From Cylindrodendrum hubeiense (taxonomy: Eukaryota > Ascomycota > Sordariomycetes > Hypocreales > Nectriaceae), in contig JAANBB010000012.1 in NCBI GenBank assembly GCA_014621425.1, forward strand, positions 248,001-312,000: 64,000 nt of DNA, in the 5' to 3' direction. This document shows positions 11,468 to 22,295 of this stretch, one piece after another. The notes beneath the pieces were generated by a model, which had not been told where the DNA came from, ran no database searches, and was given only the letters and a program-made list of their open reading frames with translations. The translations under genes and the position numbers were made by a program. Every line of letters begins with the position of its first letter. The first letter of the stretch is position 1.

Positions 11468-12641
11468 TTAGCTGGGCTGGGTTAGCCCCAATGCCGTAAT
11501 CACTTGTTGACCTTCTGCCCCTGACGCCACGAAGCGATTCCACACGTCCAGCTTAGTCTCGGCTTTGGTCGTTAACCAGTAAAAGTTGGAAGCAGCCAGA
11601 GCAAGCGCAAAGAGGGTGATCGAGTCCGGGTTTTCCGTAGCATAACTACTGCGGACTTCCTGCGTTCCGAAGACCTTGTAGCGCTCGCCACCCGCGGCCA
11701 CACCACCGGACATGTCTCCTCTCACTGAGTAGGCGTATGTTAGCATATGTACCACCCTGAATTGAATGCACACGAGATATTGTACTTACTGCTACTGACT
11801 AATACGTGAAGGAACTCGTGGAACAGTGTCGTTGTCAGTGTGTTGTAGTCGTCCAAGGAATGTCCGGCCTCGAAGGTAAGCTGGTCTAGGTAGATGTCGC
11901 CTGAGTTGTACTTGGCACACATGACGACATAAGCCGGGAAATCCGCAGTGCGGATAGTCCAGCCCATTCTGTAAGCAATCAGATTACTACCGCCAGTGTT
12001 TGCACTGGCACAGGTGGCTTGGCCGGGCTGCGCGGGCGAGGTTTGGGATTGATCGTGGGGGGAAGCTGCAGTCCATTCTGGTCAACATCGCGCGAAACTT
12101 GGGGAATACCATACAAGTATGGAAGCAGCTCACTTACTCCACATCAGTGAGCCATCGGCAGCTGTGCTCCACATGTACGCGTCGTCGCACATCATGTAAA
12201 CGTAGTTGGTTGACGACAATGTCTTCATGGCCGTCAGAGACGCTACACGATTCCTTCATTAGTGGCATGCTCGCACGCAAGTGGGATTGTTTGGGCTGCA
12301 AACGAAAACATCTACTCACACTTGACAGAATCCCAACGAGCGTCAGCATCGGAAAGTTGGATGTCGAAGAAGGTATCGAATGTGCCGATAACCCTCAAAT
12401 ATTCCCACGGATCGGTGGCCTTGAGAGTTGCGGCACTCTCCATGCGCTCGACCGCGTAGGTGGCCATGTTTTCCACATCGCCCCAGAGCTTGGCGATGGC
12501 TGCGGCCGAGTCAGTCTGGCCGAGAGCTGCACCAATGTTGTCGCAGGTGTTGCCAACAGGATCCCAAATTAAATTAGCGCCGACATTTCCGGCAAGTAAT
12601 AGAGCCGTCGAGACGGCTGTGGCCAGTGTTGTCCAACTCAT
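11468..12641 (-). CDS. Secreted zincin metalloprotease (HEFLH), four exons
   Basis: Exons 12641-12320, 12242-12138, 12077-11790 and 11724-11468 join in frame to 323 residues. Introns are 77, 60 and 65 bp with gtgagt/gtaagt donors. The chosen ATG gives a signal peptide (MSWTTLATAVSTALLLAGNV) followed by IWDPVGNTCDN. A longer in-frame start at 12683 would bury the signal. The zinc-binding motif HEFLH is at residues 229-233 in exon 3, with an acidic/aromatic stretch before it (SLDDYNTLTTTLF). Cysteines (CDN, MMCDDA, ATCASA, VVMCAK) suggest disulphides in a secreted enzyme. It resembles fungal deuterolysin-like or lysine-specific metallo-endopeptidase proteins, in which a downstream Asp is the third ligand; GxxD candidates follow but I cannot assign one. 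Predicted role: extracellular protein breakdown. Confidence 0.83.
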
Positions 12642-13582
12642 GGTGGCTAGAGTGTATCGATCAAAAGAGTGTCCGGGAATCAAACAAATGAGCGGAACTG
12701 GGCCTCGGTCTGTAAGGGAATCAAGTGTCTCGAAGAGCCCAAGAAAATATGGTTGGCAAAGCTATATGAAGCCGCTGCGTTGAAGAAGAGAGATTATGGG
12801 GGGTCGGCAAATGTTCCGGTACGGGATAGCCGTCTTTTTCACCTAGCCATGGCAGGGCCGGGTTGCAGACTTCTGCTAACCAGTCCAACCCCAGCACTAT
12901 GCCAGAAAACTGGTCCGATGTAATTTTCAAGGGGCCCTGCGGAGGCTTCGGGGGCTGTGGATTGTTGCATAGAAGGATGGACAGTGAGATTGGCACGAGG
13001 TGGCGGTCGCGATGCCACATCCGTAGCGGCTCCACCGTCAGCCTCATGAGCCAGCCTTATGCGTCCACTCGTCTCTTTTCTGTCGTCTTGGTTCGTCCGG
13101 CTCAAGGATCTGCATTTTCCCGGAGCGCTTAATGCCTCCTTTGAGCCTCTGTGTGACGCGTTGATGCATGGATAGATTAGCGGCAAGATTGGGAGGATTC
13201 ATCGTGCATTATCCTGGACCTTGGCGGGTCCACTTGTTGACAGTGGGCGCCTAACAAGAGCCCGTATTCGATTTAATCTGGGGTCGAGTCAACCCCCCGG
13301 GAGGATCGGCCGTTTCAGCCCTCTCAACTTGCTGGGATAGAACTAAACTGCAATTACCGCCCAGTAAGCATACAGGCAAAAGTACTATTCGCCCACAGTT
13401 TCCGGACATGACTGCCCATTACGAACCTATCCCTGGAGTGGATATAATCAAGATACGCCGGAGGCGCTTGAGGTTCCTGGTCTTTCCGGTCTCTCTGGTC
13501 CCGTTGATATCTATTTCTACTTGTCCTTCCTTTCTCGTTCCTCGACTAAGCAGCAAGACACTGCCGTCCACTCGCTGATATA
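12642..13582. other. Intergenic region containing left copy of a dispersed repeat
   Basis: Holds the left copy of the roughly 110-bp repeat also found at 16214-16323. Short overlapping frames on both strands here have no domain support. Confidence 0.5.
12880..12990 (+). repeat. Left copy of a roughly 110-bp imperfect direct repeat
   Basis: The strings gccctgcgga, gctgtgga, catagaaggat and cagtgaga occur in the same order and spacing as gccctgcgga, gctgtaga, tatagaaggat and cagtgaaa at 16270-16323. Weaker similarity extends about 50 bp further left (agaaaac..gcgatgta type). Confidence 0.7.
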
Positions 13583-15926
13583 ATGAAAAAGTCTCTCTTT
13601 ATTGGCGGGGCTGTGGCCCCGTTCTTTGCTCTTGGGCAGGATATTATTGCGGCGCCTCTCAATACGACTAGTGTGTCGTTGCCGGAGACGACTGATCTTT
13701 TGACTTTGTCCACAAGCATTGTTATCCCTGATACTACCACTCAGCTCCTTGATACCACTTCCGCTCAGCTCCCTGATACCACCACCGCTGAGATCATCGA
13801 GACTACGACGACTGAACTTCTCGATACCACCACCACCCAAATTCTTGATACCACACCCGGGCTCCTTGAGACCACCACCACTGAGATCCTCGAGACCACA
13901 ACGACCGAGCTCCCCGAGACCACCACCACTCAGCTCCCTGAGACCGACGCCTGGGCTCCCTGACGACGACCACCACTCACGATGCCTCGAGACAACCACC
14001 ACTCAGATCCCCGAGACCACTACCACCGCCCAGGTCCCCGAGACCACCACTGAGTCTAGCATATCAGCTCCCACCTCAGACTCCACCAGTTTGCCTGCGT
14101 CGACGACATTGACAACCGCTGTTGAAGACCCTGCAACTGTCACCGTCACTAATGGCCCAACTACAACCGCGCTGGTGCCTGCCACGCAGACTCAGGAGGC
14201 CAAGGACGCCGTATCAAGCGCATACGCCTTGATGGCTGTTTATGTGAACAACCCGACGCAAGATAATGCGCAAAAGGCCAAGGATGAAACCGACAACGCA
14301 TTGGCCCGTAAGTTCCCCTCCCCTTTATCCTCATCTCAAGACTGTTTGGCTCACACTGTTCTTAAGTTGTAACCGGAGTCGGGGCTGCCGTCTCGGGATT
14401 CGGAGCTCTGATCGGCTCTATTGGAAGCGCCGCTACCAGTCTCGCTGGTGCTGTTTCCACTCCTGGAGCAGCAACAGCGGCGGCTGTGTCAGCTGCTATG
14501 TCCCAGGTCAAGGAGGATCTTGACGACTCAGACGAGGATGAGGATGATAACAATAGTACCGAGGAAGAAGAGCCTTCCAGCACGGAAGAGGAGGCTTCCT
14601 CGACGACGGCTGAGGAGTCATCGACAACCGAAGCGTCCACTACGGAGACTACCACAACTGCTAGCACCGAGCTGGCAGCTCCTACCTTTGCCTATGACTA
14701 TGTGACTGAGGCAGCAGGTGGCTCAGACGCCATCGTATCAGCCCTCGCTGCAGGTGAAGTTCCCGCGCTGGCCTGTATGTCTGAGTTCGTGCTTCCGATC
14801 ACGGCTTGTGCGATGCGAAATGGTGGTGGCCTTGACGGGTCAACGACCACTACTGGTACCCCGACCGAGTCGACGACGGCTATCTCGACCGAAACCACCA
14901 CTGCTATCTCTACAGAGACGACCACTGCCGTCTCGACCGAGTCGACCGTGGGTACCCCGATTGAGTCGACCACGGTTACCTCGATTGGGACGCCCAGCAC
15001 TTTTGTGACGTCGACCCGAAGCTCCCAAGAGCTTTCCGACACGACACCCTCTGAATCGGCCACTGAGATTAGCACCGAGACAACGACCGATTCACAGACA
15101 GTCCCCAGCACTACGCCGGGAACTACCACGCTGGAATCGACCACCGAGACCACATCGGAGGCTCCGGAGCGTACCTACTACCCCTGTGTGAACCACGGAG
15201 GCCCGAATGTCGCCACTCCCTACTGCCAGTGCTCAACCACAACCGCAGGCCAAACTTTCTTCGCCACTGCTACCCTTATCGATGGACAGTGTGCTGATTA
15301 CACTAGCTTCCCGTCCGAGATCCCCACTGTGATTACGACTGCAGCAGAGGCGCCGGTGACCCAAGCGCCCGTCGCCGAACCTGTCACTTTGACTGAGGAT
15401 GGCACTGTTCTAGTTTATCCCTCCCGTACCTATGAGTATGGAGAGGTTTATACTGGCATTAAGGTTACTATCACGCGCGGTGTCGGCACGCCCGTTACGG
15501 TGTCGACTCCGGTACCGACCGAGACCAGTGCCAACAACAAGGGCTCTAGCCAATGTGGCAGCATCGACGATGCTTGCGTTCGAGCCTATGAGCAGTTTGA
15601 AGATGACACGATCTATACCGAGTTTACATCCCGTTATTCCAGGATCAAGAGCGGTTTTATTATCGTTGCAACATTCGGACAGGCCGGTTGCGTAGCGGAG
15701 TTCGACTGTGATGATTTTGGCATTGGCATGAGTGGCAAGCTGATCAAGGAAGCGTAAGTTCATCACCTTCACCCCTAAACACTTGAACCTACCCCATGCT
15801 AACTTCTTCATTAGTGTTGTTTATATGAAAGAAAATGACGGTGTATCCAAATGTGGTTCCGCTTACCTTTCAAATACCTGTCACGTTACCCTTAACTACT
15901 GCACCAACTGCAATAAGAACAACTGA
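13583..15926 (+). CDS. Secreted Thr/Ser-rich mucin-like protein with C-terminal Cys-containing domain; frame disrupted
   Basis: The N-terminus (MKKSLFIGGAVAPFFALG..) is a signal peptide. A repeat region of DTTT, ETTTT and QLPETTT units follows, likely heavily O-glycosylated. The frame from 13583 ends at TGA 13961-13963, but the same repeat type continues in the +1 frame from about 13986, so the gene carries a net frame change inside the repeats. Downstream, introns 14308-14366 (59 bp) and 15754-15814 (61 bp) join cleanly. Then come a hydrophobic Gly/Ala stretch (VSGFGALIGSIGSAATSLAG), an acidic Asp/Glu run, more Thr-rich repeats, and a conserved-looking C-terminal domain with cysteines (QCGSIDDACVRAYEQF; GCVAEFDCDDFG; YCTNCNKNN). 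A cell-surface or extracellular role is inferred. The domain family is not named by me. Direct repeats bracket the gene. Confidence 0.7.
14308..14366 (+). other. Intron 1 of the mucin-like gene
   Basis: The donor gtaagt follows TTGGCCC and the acceptor cttaag precedes TTGTAACC. It restores the frame from DNALA to LVTGVGAAV. Confidence 0.75.
15754..15814 (+). other. Intron 2 of the mucin-like gene
   Basis: The donor gtaagt follows AAGGAAGC and the acceptor attag precedes TGTTGTTTATATG. It contains a gctaac branch-like site. Confidence 0.8.
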
Positions 15927-16658
15927 TGTGGAGGTATGAGCTCTGGCCAAGTTATATAGAGGCTTAGGAATTAATTTTGCATCAATCATAAATCTAATTA
16001 ATCGATTGGCATAATGAAATTGAGGGCCTTCGAGTGGACTTCTTCTGTTTTCTTGACTTACACTACCATACATGCGCATGATTCATTTCCACGTATGAAG
16101 TGATTTGCTCTAGCTAATTCATTACGGCTTTCCAATATTTTACACATTGGCATGATGAATATTGCGATTACATAAAATGCCACGGTGACGATTCTATGGG
16201 GTAATAATGGAAGAACTGGATCTGATCCCGGTACTACGTAAGAAAATCGGTGCGATGTAGTTGCTAAAGAGCCCTGCGGAGACGTTGGGCTGTAGACTAG
16301 TGTATAGAAGGATCGGCAGTGAAACCTGCAGGATCTGGACCTTTATATTTACAGTTTATTAAATACATAGATACTCCGTTGGAGCTGCCTATACTCATAA
16401 AGTTGACTCGAGTACGGGAAAGAAAGAATCTGAGTTGTACAAGTGCCACTCGATGCTTTCTTGCCCTTTACTTTGTACTAAAATGTCGGACGCTCGCCGT
16501 TATAAGTCTCAGTGCAGACGTATGTGAGAGAGATCTTAGTTTTGAGCAATTCGGATTCGGCAATCATGATGGCATCTGAATGGTGGGAACCGGGGAACGG
16601 GTTACAAAAATGTTCGTTATGTCATGCTATTTCGAGGGATTCCTAATCAATGCACCGC
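15927..16658. other. Convergent intergenic region with right copy of the dispersed repeat
   Basis: AT-rich 3' flanks. It contains the second copy of the roughly 110-bp repeat, and no gene was seen. Confidence 0.55.
16214..16323 (+). repeat. Right copy of a roughly 110-bp imperfect direct repeat
   Basis: Same-orientation partner of 12880-12990. The best-conserved part is 16252-16323 (gcgatgta, gccctgcgga, gggctgta, tatagaaggat, cagtga). Confidence 0.7.
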
Positions 16659-17685
16659 CTACAGCCACTTGGCCTTATTCTCCTCGGCAAATGCCTTCCA
16701 AGTAATAGGCTTCTCCCTCAGGAGGCTCACGCTCTCCTTCAAATCAGCCCCAGCATAGTAACCTGGGTCCTCAAGGAGCTTCATGTTCTCAAGAAGCTCC
16801 TGCTCCTGGCCCGGAGGCATGAACGACTTGAAAAGCTCGTCTGGGATCTGAACTGCCACAGCAGGCTTCTCAATGACCTCGGAGAATGCAGCCGCGACCT
16901 GCGATGGTGTGTAATAGTCCGTAGCGGCGTAAATCCTGCTGCCGAGGGTCTTGGGGTAGTTCGCAATTGAAGCGGCGACGAATTTGCCTGTGGAAATTAG
17001 TATTGTGGGATCCAATTGTTAGATAGCTTGACTCACCAACGTCTCTACCAGCATCAAGGAGAGGAATCTGGCCATTTTCAGGAGAGATGGGAAGCGCAAG
17101 GGTGTAGCCTCCGTCCTCATTTTTCTTGATCCATTCGAATAGATTGGACATGAACAAGCCAGGCAGAACGAAAGAAGCTGGAACACCGCTGTTGCGGATG
17201 TACTCCTCGACCTTGGCCTTGGAATCAAAATGGTTGATGTTTGTCAGTTTGCCCTCGCTAGCCTCGGTGACGTTGATCAGGGACGAAAAGACGAGATGCT
17301 GCACGCCGGCGGCCTTGGAGGCATCGGTAACGGCCTTTCCTTGGGTGATTTCGACATCGCCAGAAAGCGACTCCCAGAAGTTGGTGACCAAGAAGACGGT
17401 GTGTGCGCCAGCGATAGCCGTAGCGATTGAAGCAGCTGAAGAGAGGTCCGCCTAAGGTTCAACTGTTAGTGCTCGTCGACTGAAAAGACATTATGAGTTT
17501 GTGCTCACTGCTACGACCTCGACACCCTTGGCAGCTAGCGCTTGTGCCGATGGCTTAGATACATCGCGGGTGACGGCTCGGATCTTGTATTCCTGAGATA
17601 GGGTGGGGTCGTTGAGGATAGCTTTAATAACGGAACCACCTTGGTTTCCGGTAGCGCCAAAGACAGTGATGAGCTTAGAGGACAT
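16659..17685 (-). CDS. NmrA-like NAD(P)-binding protein
   Basis: Three exons, 17685-17509, 17451-17037 and 16987-16659, introns 57 and 49 bp, 306 residues. The N-terminus MSSKLITVFGATGNQGGSV is the Gly-rich Rossmann motif of the NmrA family of atypical short-chain dehydrogenases (GxxGxxG, residues 9-15). AVTRDVSKPSAQAL follows, the usual segment for sensing NADP versus NAD. HLVFSSLINV replaces the catalytic Tyr/Lys of true reductases, and no YxxxK is seen in the expected place, as in NmrA redox sensors. A C-terminal substrate-like domain includes YYTPSQVAAAFSEVI. The family includes regulators of nitrogen metabolite repression (binding GATA factors) and isoflavone-reductase-like enzymes, and the specific role here is unknown. 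Cytosolic, no signal peptide. Start chosen as the only ATG ahead of the Rossmann strand. Confidence 0.9.
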
Positions 17686-18695
17686 GATTGCGATTGATGG
17701 AGTGGATTAGGTTGGTTGAAGGGATTGGATTGGTTGAGTGTTGAGGTATTGGTGTTGATGTGACTGATGAGATGGAATTTCCTGTTCAACTTGCGAACAC
17801 ATGAAGCTCATATATCTCTTCATCCGCCGTTATACTTTCGCACGATGTAACAGCGGCATGGCAATGACGTACAAGGCCCTTACAAACCGACGGTGGCGAT
17901 GAGGGCGCGAATGGAAAATGCCAAGACTTCCGAGGGGAGCACAGATGCCGCTAACAATACGCGGAGAGACTCGCACAATGCCAAGACTCCCGAGATGGAC
18001 TGAGCGGAGAAGACATGGGGGAAATCATGTCCTGCTATTGGCTGTATTATTGTTGATCTTAGTAATACCGTCAAGTCTCACTAAATTGTCCACCCTTCGC
18101 GTCTCCGTTCTTGTGCAGAAGCCGAACATATGACATGTTCTGCACATTGAACAAATAAGAGTACTTTTCACCATCGTTGCTCCTATCAAAACCTCTCTAT
18201 GGAGTCAGTATGGGGAATTTATGCAAGGCTTGTAAAGCTAAGCTTTGTCCCCTCGTGGGCTGTATCCAGAATCCCTCTGTCATCCATGGTAAAACTCCGG
18301 GGGAAAGCAACGCTAAGGGTGGCCAATTCAGTGGAATTTTACGCTATCTCGCGGTCGCGCGCCAAAGTCTCGGGACGCGAAGGGAGTCCCGCAGGGTGGA
18401 GATCTACACAAGTCTTCGTTGCCCGCATCTGCATGAATACCAGCTCGGAATCGCCGTAGTGAATTCTCAACTCGGTATTTGTGGGTTCTCCGAGCCGATG
18501 AATTATAAGCACCAGCTTATGATCGGGTGAATAATTTGTCCTCGCCATCAATCTATAAAACACCTATACCCTGTGAAGCATGAAGCCATTCTTACCCATC
18601 ATACAGCCCAGAACACCTGAAGCCATCATCACCCTTCATACACCACCGAACACCACTACACAAACTCAAGACAACACTCCTTCCCAACAGTCAAA
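17686..18695. other. Divergent intergenic region
   Basis: Separates the NmrA gene (minus) from the DUF1857 gene (plus). Near 17920-18000 the phrase atgccaagact(t/c)ccgag occurs twice 59 bp apart (17919 and 17979). No gene was seen. Confidence 0.5.
18553..18560 (+). promoter_or_regulatory. TATA-like element of the DUF1857 gene
   Basis: The sequence atctataaaacacc lies about 135 bp before the ATG at 18696, followed by a CA-rich leader. Confidence 0.5.
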
Positions 18696-19280
18696 ATGGC
18701 CATCATCAGCCTTGCCTATACCTCTCCCATCAACCCCTCGGGCGCCTCACCAGTCCTTACTCAAGCCCAAGTTTGGACTGGGCTCAAGCGCAAGGTCCGC
18801 CGTGCCTACGAATTCGTCCCTGTCATTACCGCCTGCGAGGTCATCTCCGAGGAAGACACCGAAAATGGCTACAAGGTGGTGCGACAAGCCACCTTCGCGC
18901 CTGGTATCAGAGATGGTGGGAATACAGTCCAAGAGACCTGCCTTCATTACGCCCCAACTCGCGTTGATTTCCACCAGGAGGATGGAACCAACATTTCCAA
19001 TATTGTGAGCAAGGGGGCCGATGGGGAGCTGCTCATGACATATGCTTTCGAATTCCGACACCCCGATGTTGCAGAGGGGAGCGAAGAAGCGAAAGATATC
19101 CAAGAAAAGTATTGGAAGGTAAGTCGCCTGATATTTATCCAGAAGCTTTCATGTATCCCGAAGTCAAGCATAATTTCAAGGACGCTGTGCTAATATTTTG
19201 GCTCAAAGATGTCTAAGATGGCTGTAGATGGCAGTATTGCGACTATTCGCCGGTTTGTACAGGAAGGAGAGATTGTGTAA
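18696..19280 (+). CDS. DUF1857 (Bet v 1-like fold) protein
   Basis: Two exons, 18696-19118 and 19209-19280, joined in phase 0 over a 90-bp intron (gtaagt..ctcaaag), 164 residues. The N-terminus MAIISLAYTSPINPSG, followed by LTQAQVWTGLKRKVRRAYEFVPVI and ITACEVISE, is the pattern of the fungal/bacterial DUF1857 family, which has the START/Bet v 1 helix-grip fold. TVQETCLHYAPTRVDFHQEDG and LLMTYAFEFRHPD form the later strands. The terminal helix (SKMAVDGSIATIRRFVQEGEIV) comes from exon 2 and completes the fold. Family members bind small hydrophobic ligands or remain uncharacterised, and the ligand is unknown here. Length equals the family norm. Cytosolic. Convergent with the glycosyltransferase gene 343 bp away. 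Confidence 0.9.
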
Positions 19281-19623
19281 GGGTCATTTAACGGCAAGTT
19301 GGTAGACCGTATTCTGCGTTATTGACACATGTCATATATAGATTTATGTATTTAGATATCACTAAGTTTACAAAGCTGAAAACAGTAACCGCAATGTCTC
19401 GATGATTTCAATAGATCGTAAGGTGCAGTCTCGCTGATGGGGCTGGCCTGTGCCGTATGCTCATTAAAATACAAAAGGAAGCTTCAAACATCGCTAGTAA
19501 TAGAAATATATCGACGCTGTGTAAAAGCAGTGAGGTATTAATGTGATAGCGTAGCATCTCTCAACGTGAATTGAGATCAAAAAACGTCGCAAAAGTGTTT
19601 CCCACACTGGAACCTGCACACGT
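19281..19623. other. Convergent intergenic region
   Basis: 3' flanks of the DUF1857 and glycosyltransferase genes, AT-rich. No gene was seen. Confidence 0.55.
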
Positions 19624-22295
19624 TTATGACCTGTGCTCTTCCAACCTTTCCTTCCACGGCTTAACCACAGTCTCGGGTCCGAAAAGCCGAGAGAGCCTAT
19701 TTTGGGGTGCACCAGGCGTTGTTGTCATATCCGCAAATTGAACACTGATACCCTTTCCCTTTCTGGCGCCATACTTCTCTTTAAGTTGGCTTTCAGTAAG
19801 TAGCGGAACCGGCACATTCATATCCTCTCCCGTGACGCTCATCCTAGTAATAACAGTGGTGACTGTCATTCTGCGGCCCTGAGAGAGGACACTTGAGAGA
19901 ACACCTGGAACTGGCACAGTCTGGCCAGTGGTATCTTCTAGACGGAGAACGATCTCGACGGCATTTTCGTCCTCCACGACCTTGGGATGACGGTTGGCGA
20001 AGTACTTGGCATATTTAAAGATTGCCCAGTAGCAGCTGAGAACGTTGACAGCTGTGAGCACAACCTTATAAGGTATCTGGAATTATGTTAGTATGCTTTG
20101 GACGGGGGCGGCGACACAGTATGACTTACGTAGTAGAAGATCAGAACCATGTAGCTGACACGCTCTTTTTTGAGGCGTAAATGAATTTCGTTGAAGAGGA
20201 TAGAATTTAGGCAGTATAAACCCAAAGTGCCGGCAAAGAGGTAGCCGCAGAGTGCTGGGTGCAGCATAAGCGTAATGGGAAGAATGAAAGGCGTGAAGAG
20301 ATACAAGAGTGTCTCATAGACCTACTCATGTTGTTAGTCGCAGCATTGTGAGGACGGATCATTTCGTGCTCACCTCCTGGAGGACAAATAACTTCGCACC
20401 GGGCTCCCACCATCCCAATTTCCAGCTTGCAATAATGTAGGACAGGTTATACCAGATTCCGTTGACGAAGAAGAAGTTCCATCTCAAGAAACGCTGCTTG
20501 AAAATGGTCATCTCTCCAAAGCCACCCCGGTCTTCACCGGAGGCGTAAAATACCGCCGACGGTGTTACCGTCTCGACAAAGACTTGGGAGCACATCTTGA
20601 TGCGACCTCCTAGGCGGCGACAGCTGTGGCCAAAGAACCAATCTTCTGACACGGAGAAACCAGGATGGTCGTGAAAGACGCTGATGAGGAACTGTCGGTC
20701 CCAAAGCGAGATTGCACCGTGTGGGAATGTCGCGCTGCCGATTGCTCCTGCGAAAGCACGCTGCACACCGGAAATCTTGTACTCGAAATCCTGTGCCTGC
20801 TGACAGTAGTTGCCCTTCGTACCGTCTGGGCCAATGCTCTTGATGGTGTAGCCAATTGACTTGACCTTATCAATCAGGCGATGGCCAACGACGGGGAAGT
20901 TGGGGGGCAGTGTGCAGTCATCATCAATAAGCAGGACATGCTCATAGTCTTTGGCAGCGTAGCAACCAACGAACTGCGCAACAATCTTGGAGCCGATGGG
21001 AGACCACAGATGGGTGACGCCGTATTGTGAACAGATCGACTCAGTCTCATCGAGGGGGGTTGGTGAATTGCCGTTGGCGATGACGAAAATCTGTGAGGGC
21101 GGGAAGATCTTCAAAGCAGCCTTCAGGGTCGCACCAATTATAGTGGCTGATTTGTAGCAGGGGATGAGAAGTGCGGTCTTTCGGATGTTCGGATCCTTCG
21201 TTTGGTCGTGATTCGGGTTAGGATGGCGTACTGGGTCATTTTCGAAGAGGAGGAACAATGGGGCAAAGGCATATCTATGATGAAGCAGGTTAGACGAGGA
21301 CAATTCAGGGTTGAAAGAGTGATAAAAAATGAAGGCACTTACAATGCTGCGATACCGAGGGTGATGGTGAATCCCGCAGCAACGGTGAACTTGTTCTTGG
21401 CCGCCCAGTATAGCCACCACACTGCACCTTTCCAGAGGGGAATGCCAACAAGAACGAAGTAAGTAAAGCAAAGCAGGAAGAGATAGAAGGTATATTCGAA
21501 AACAATCTGAGCCCATCGCTTTCGCTGGAGCTCTACGCCTCGGGTCTTGGCCTTGTCGTAGGTCGCGTAGATGCTGCTCTTGCGAACAGCCTGGCTCAGT
21601 CTACGTCCAGCCCTCTGCATCACAGGCGGCGCAATGCTCGAGATTCTCCCGCGCCGTTTTTCGGCTCGCGAAGTTGGCACCGCCGGCGGCGGCGGCGGCG
21701 GTGCCGCCAAGATCGGAGGAACAGCTGACCATCGCGGATTGTTTGTGTTTTGTGGAGGTTTGGAGCTCTTCGCCCGTGGAAACCACGAGATGCGTGCGTG
21801 CGGGTCCCTCTCCTCCGTGCCATTGTAAGTAGACTCTCCAGAGGCTTCGGCGCCGATTGAGTAGCTGTTTAGAGCGTTGAAGAGATTAGAGGTGTTCGCT
21901 GAAGGCCCGTCCTCGGCGAACCGGATGCGAGGGGTGTTGGCTGAAGGTTCATCATTGGCAAACTGGATGTGAGAGGCGCCCGCCTCGGGTTGCTTCTCCT
22001 CGTACTGTGGTTCTTCCGCGGTGGTAGATAGACTACCTCTGCGAGGCCCACCATCATCGCCGTCGTCGTCGCCAAGATCGGGTTGGGAGATGGCGATGCT
22101 GAAAGTCCTGTTGGCCTCGCCATGTTGGACTTCGTTCAAATGGGCATCGACAGCCTGTTGAACGGGGCCCAATCTGGCAGGAGCCTCATCAACTTGGTGA
22201 TTGCGCTTGCGACTGAATGTTGTTGGTGCGAATAGCAGCCGCTCGGGGATGACAATATCCGCAACCAACTGGTCCCTAGGGGCCTCGTTGTCCAT
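19624..22295 (-). CDS. Family 2 glycosyltransferase, Cps1-like polysaccharide synthase
   Basis: Exons 22295-21343, 21274-20374, 20321-20130 and 20076-19624, introns 68, 52 and 53 bp, 832 residues. An N-terminal cytosolic tail of about 250 residues, acidic and proline-rich, is followed by two membrane helices (FYLFLLCFTYFVLVGIPLW; KFTVAAGFTITLGIAAL). The processive GT-2 catalytic domain follows: LLIPCYKSA, the nucleotide/metal motif LLIDDD (432-437), the acceptor-base motif SEDW (527-530), and RFLRW (579-583), the (Q/R)xxRW product-binding motif. More membrane helices follow (LYLFTPFILPITLML and neighbours). The layout matches fungal Cps1/hyaluronan-synthase-like transferases that make cell-surface polysaccharide. 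The start at MDNEAPRDQL was chosen; an in-frame ATG 30 bp upstream is possible. The C-terminal tail is charged and cytosolic. Confidence 0.9.
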
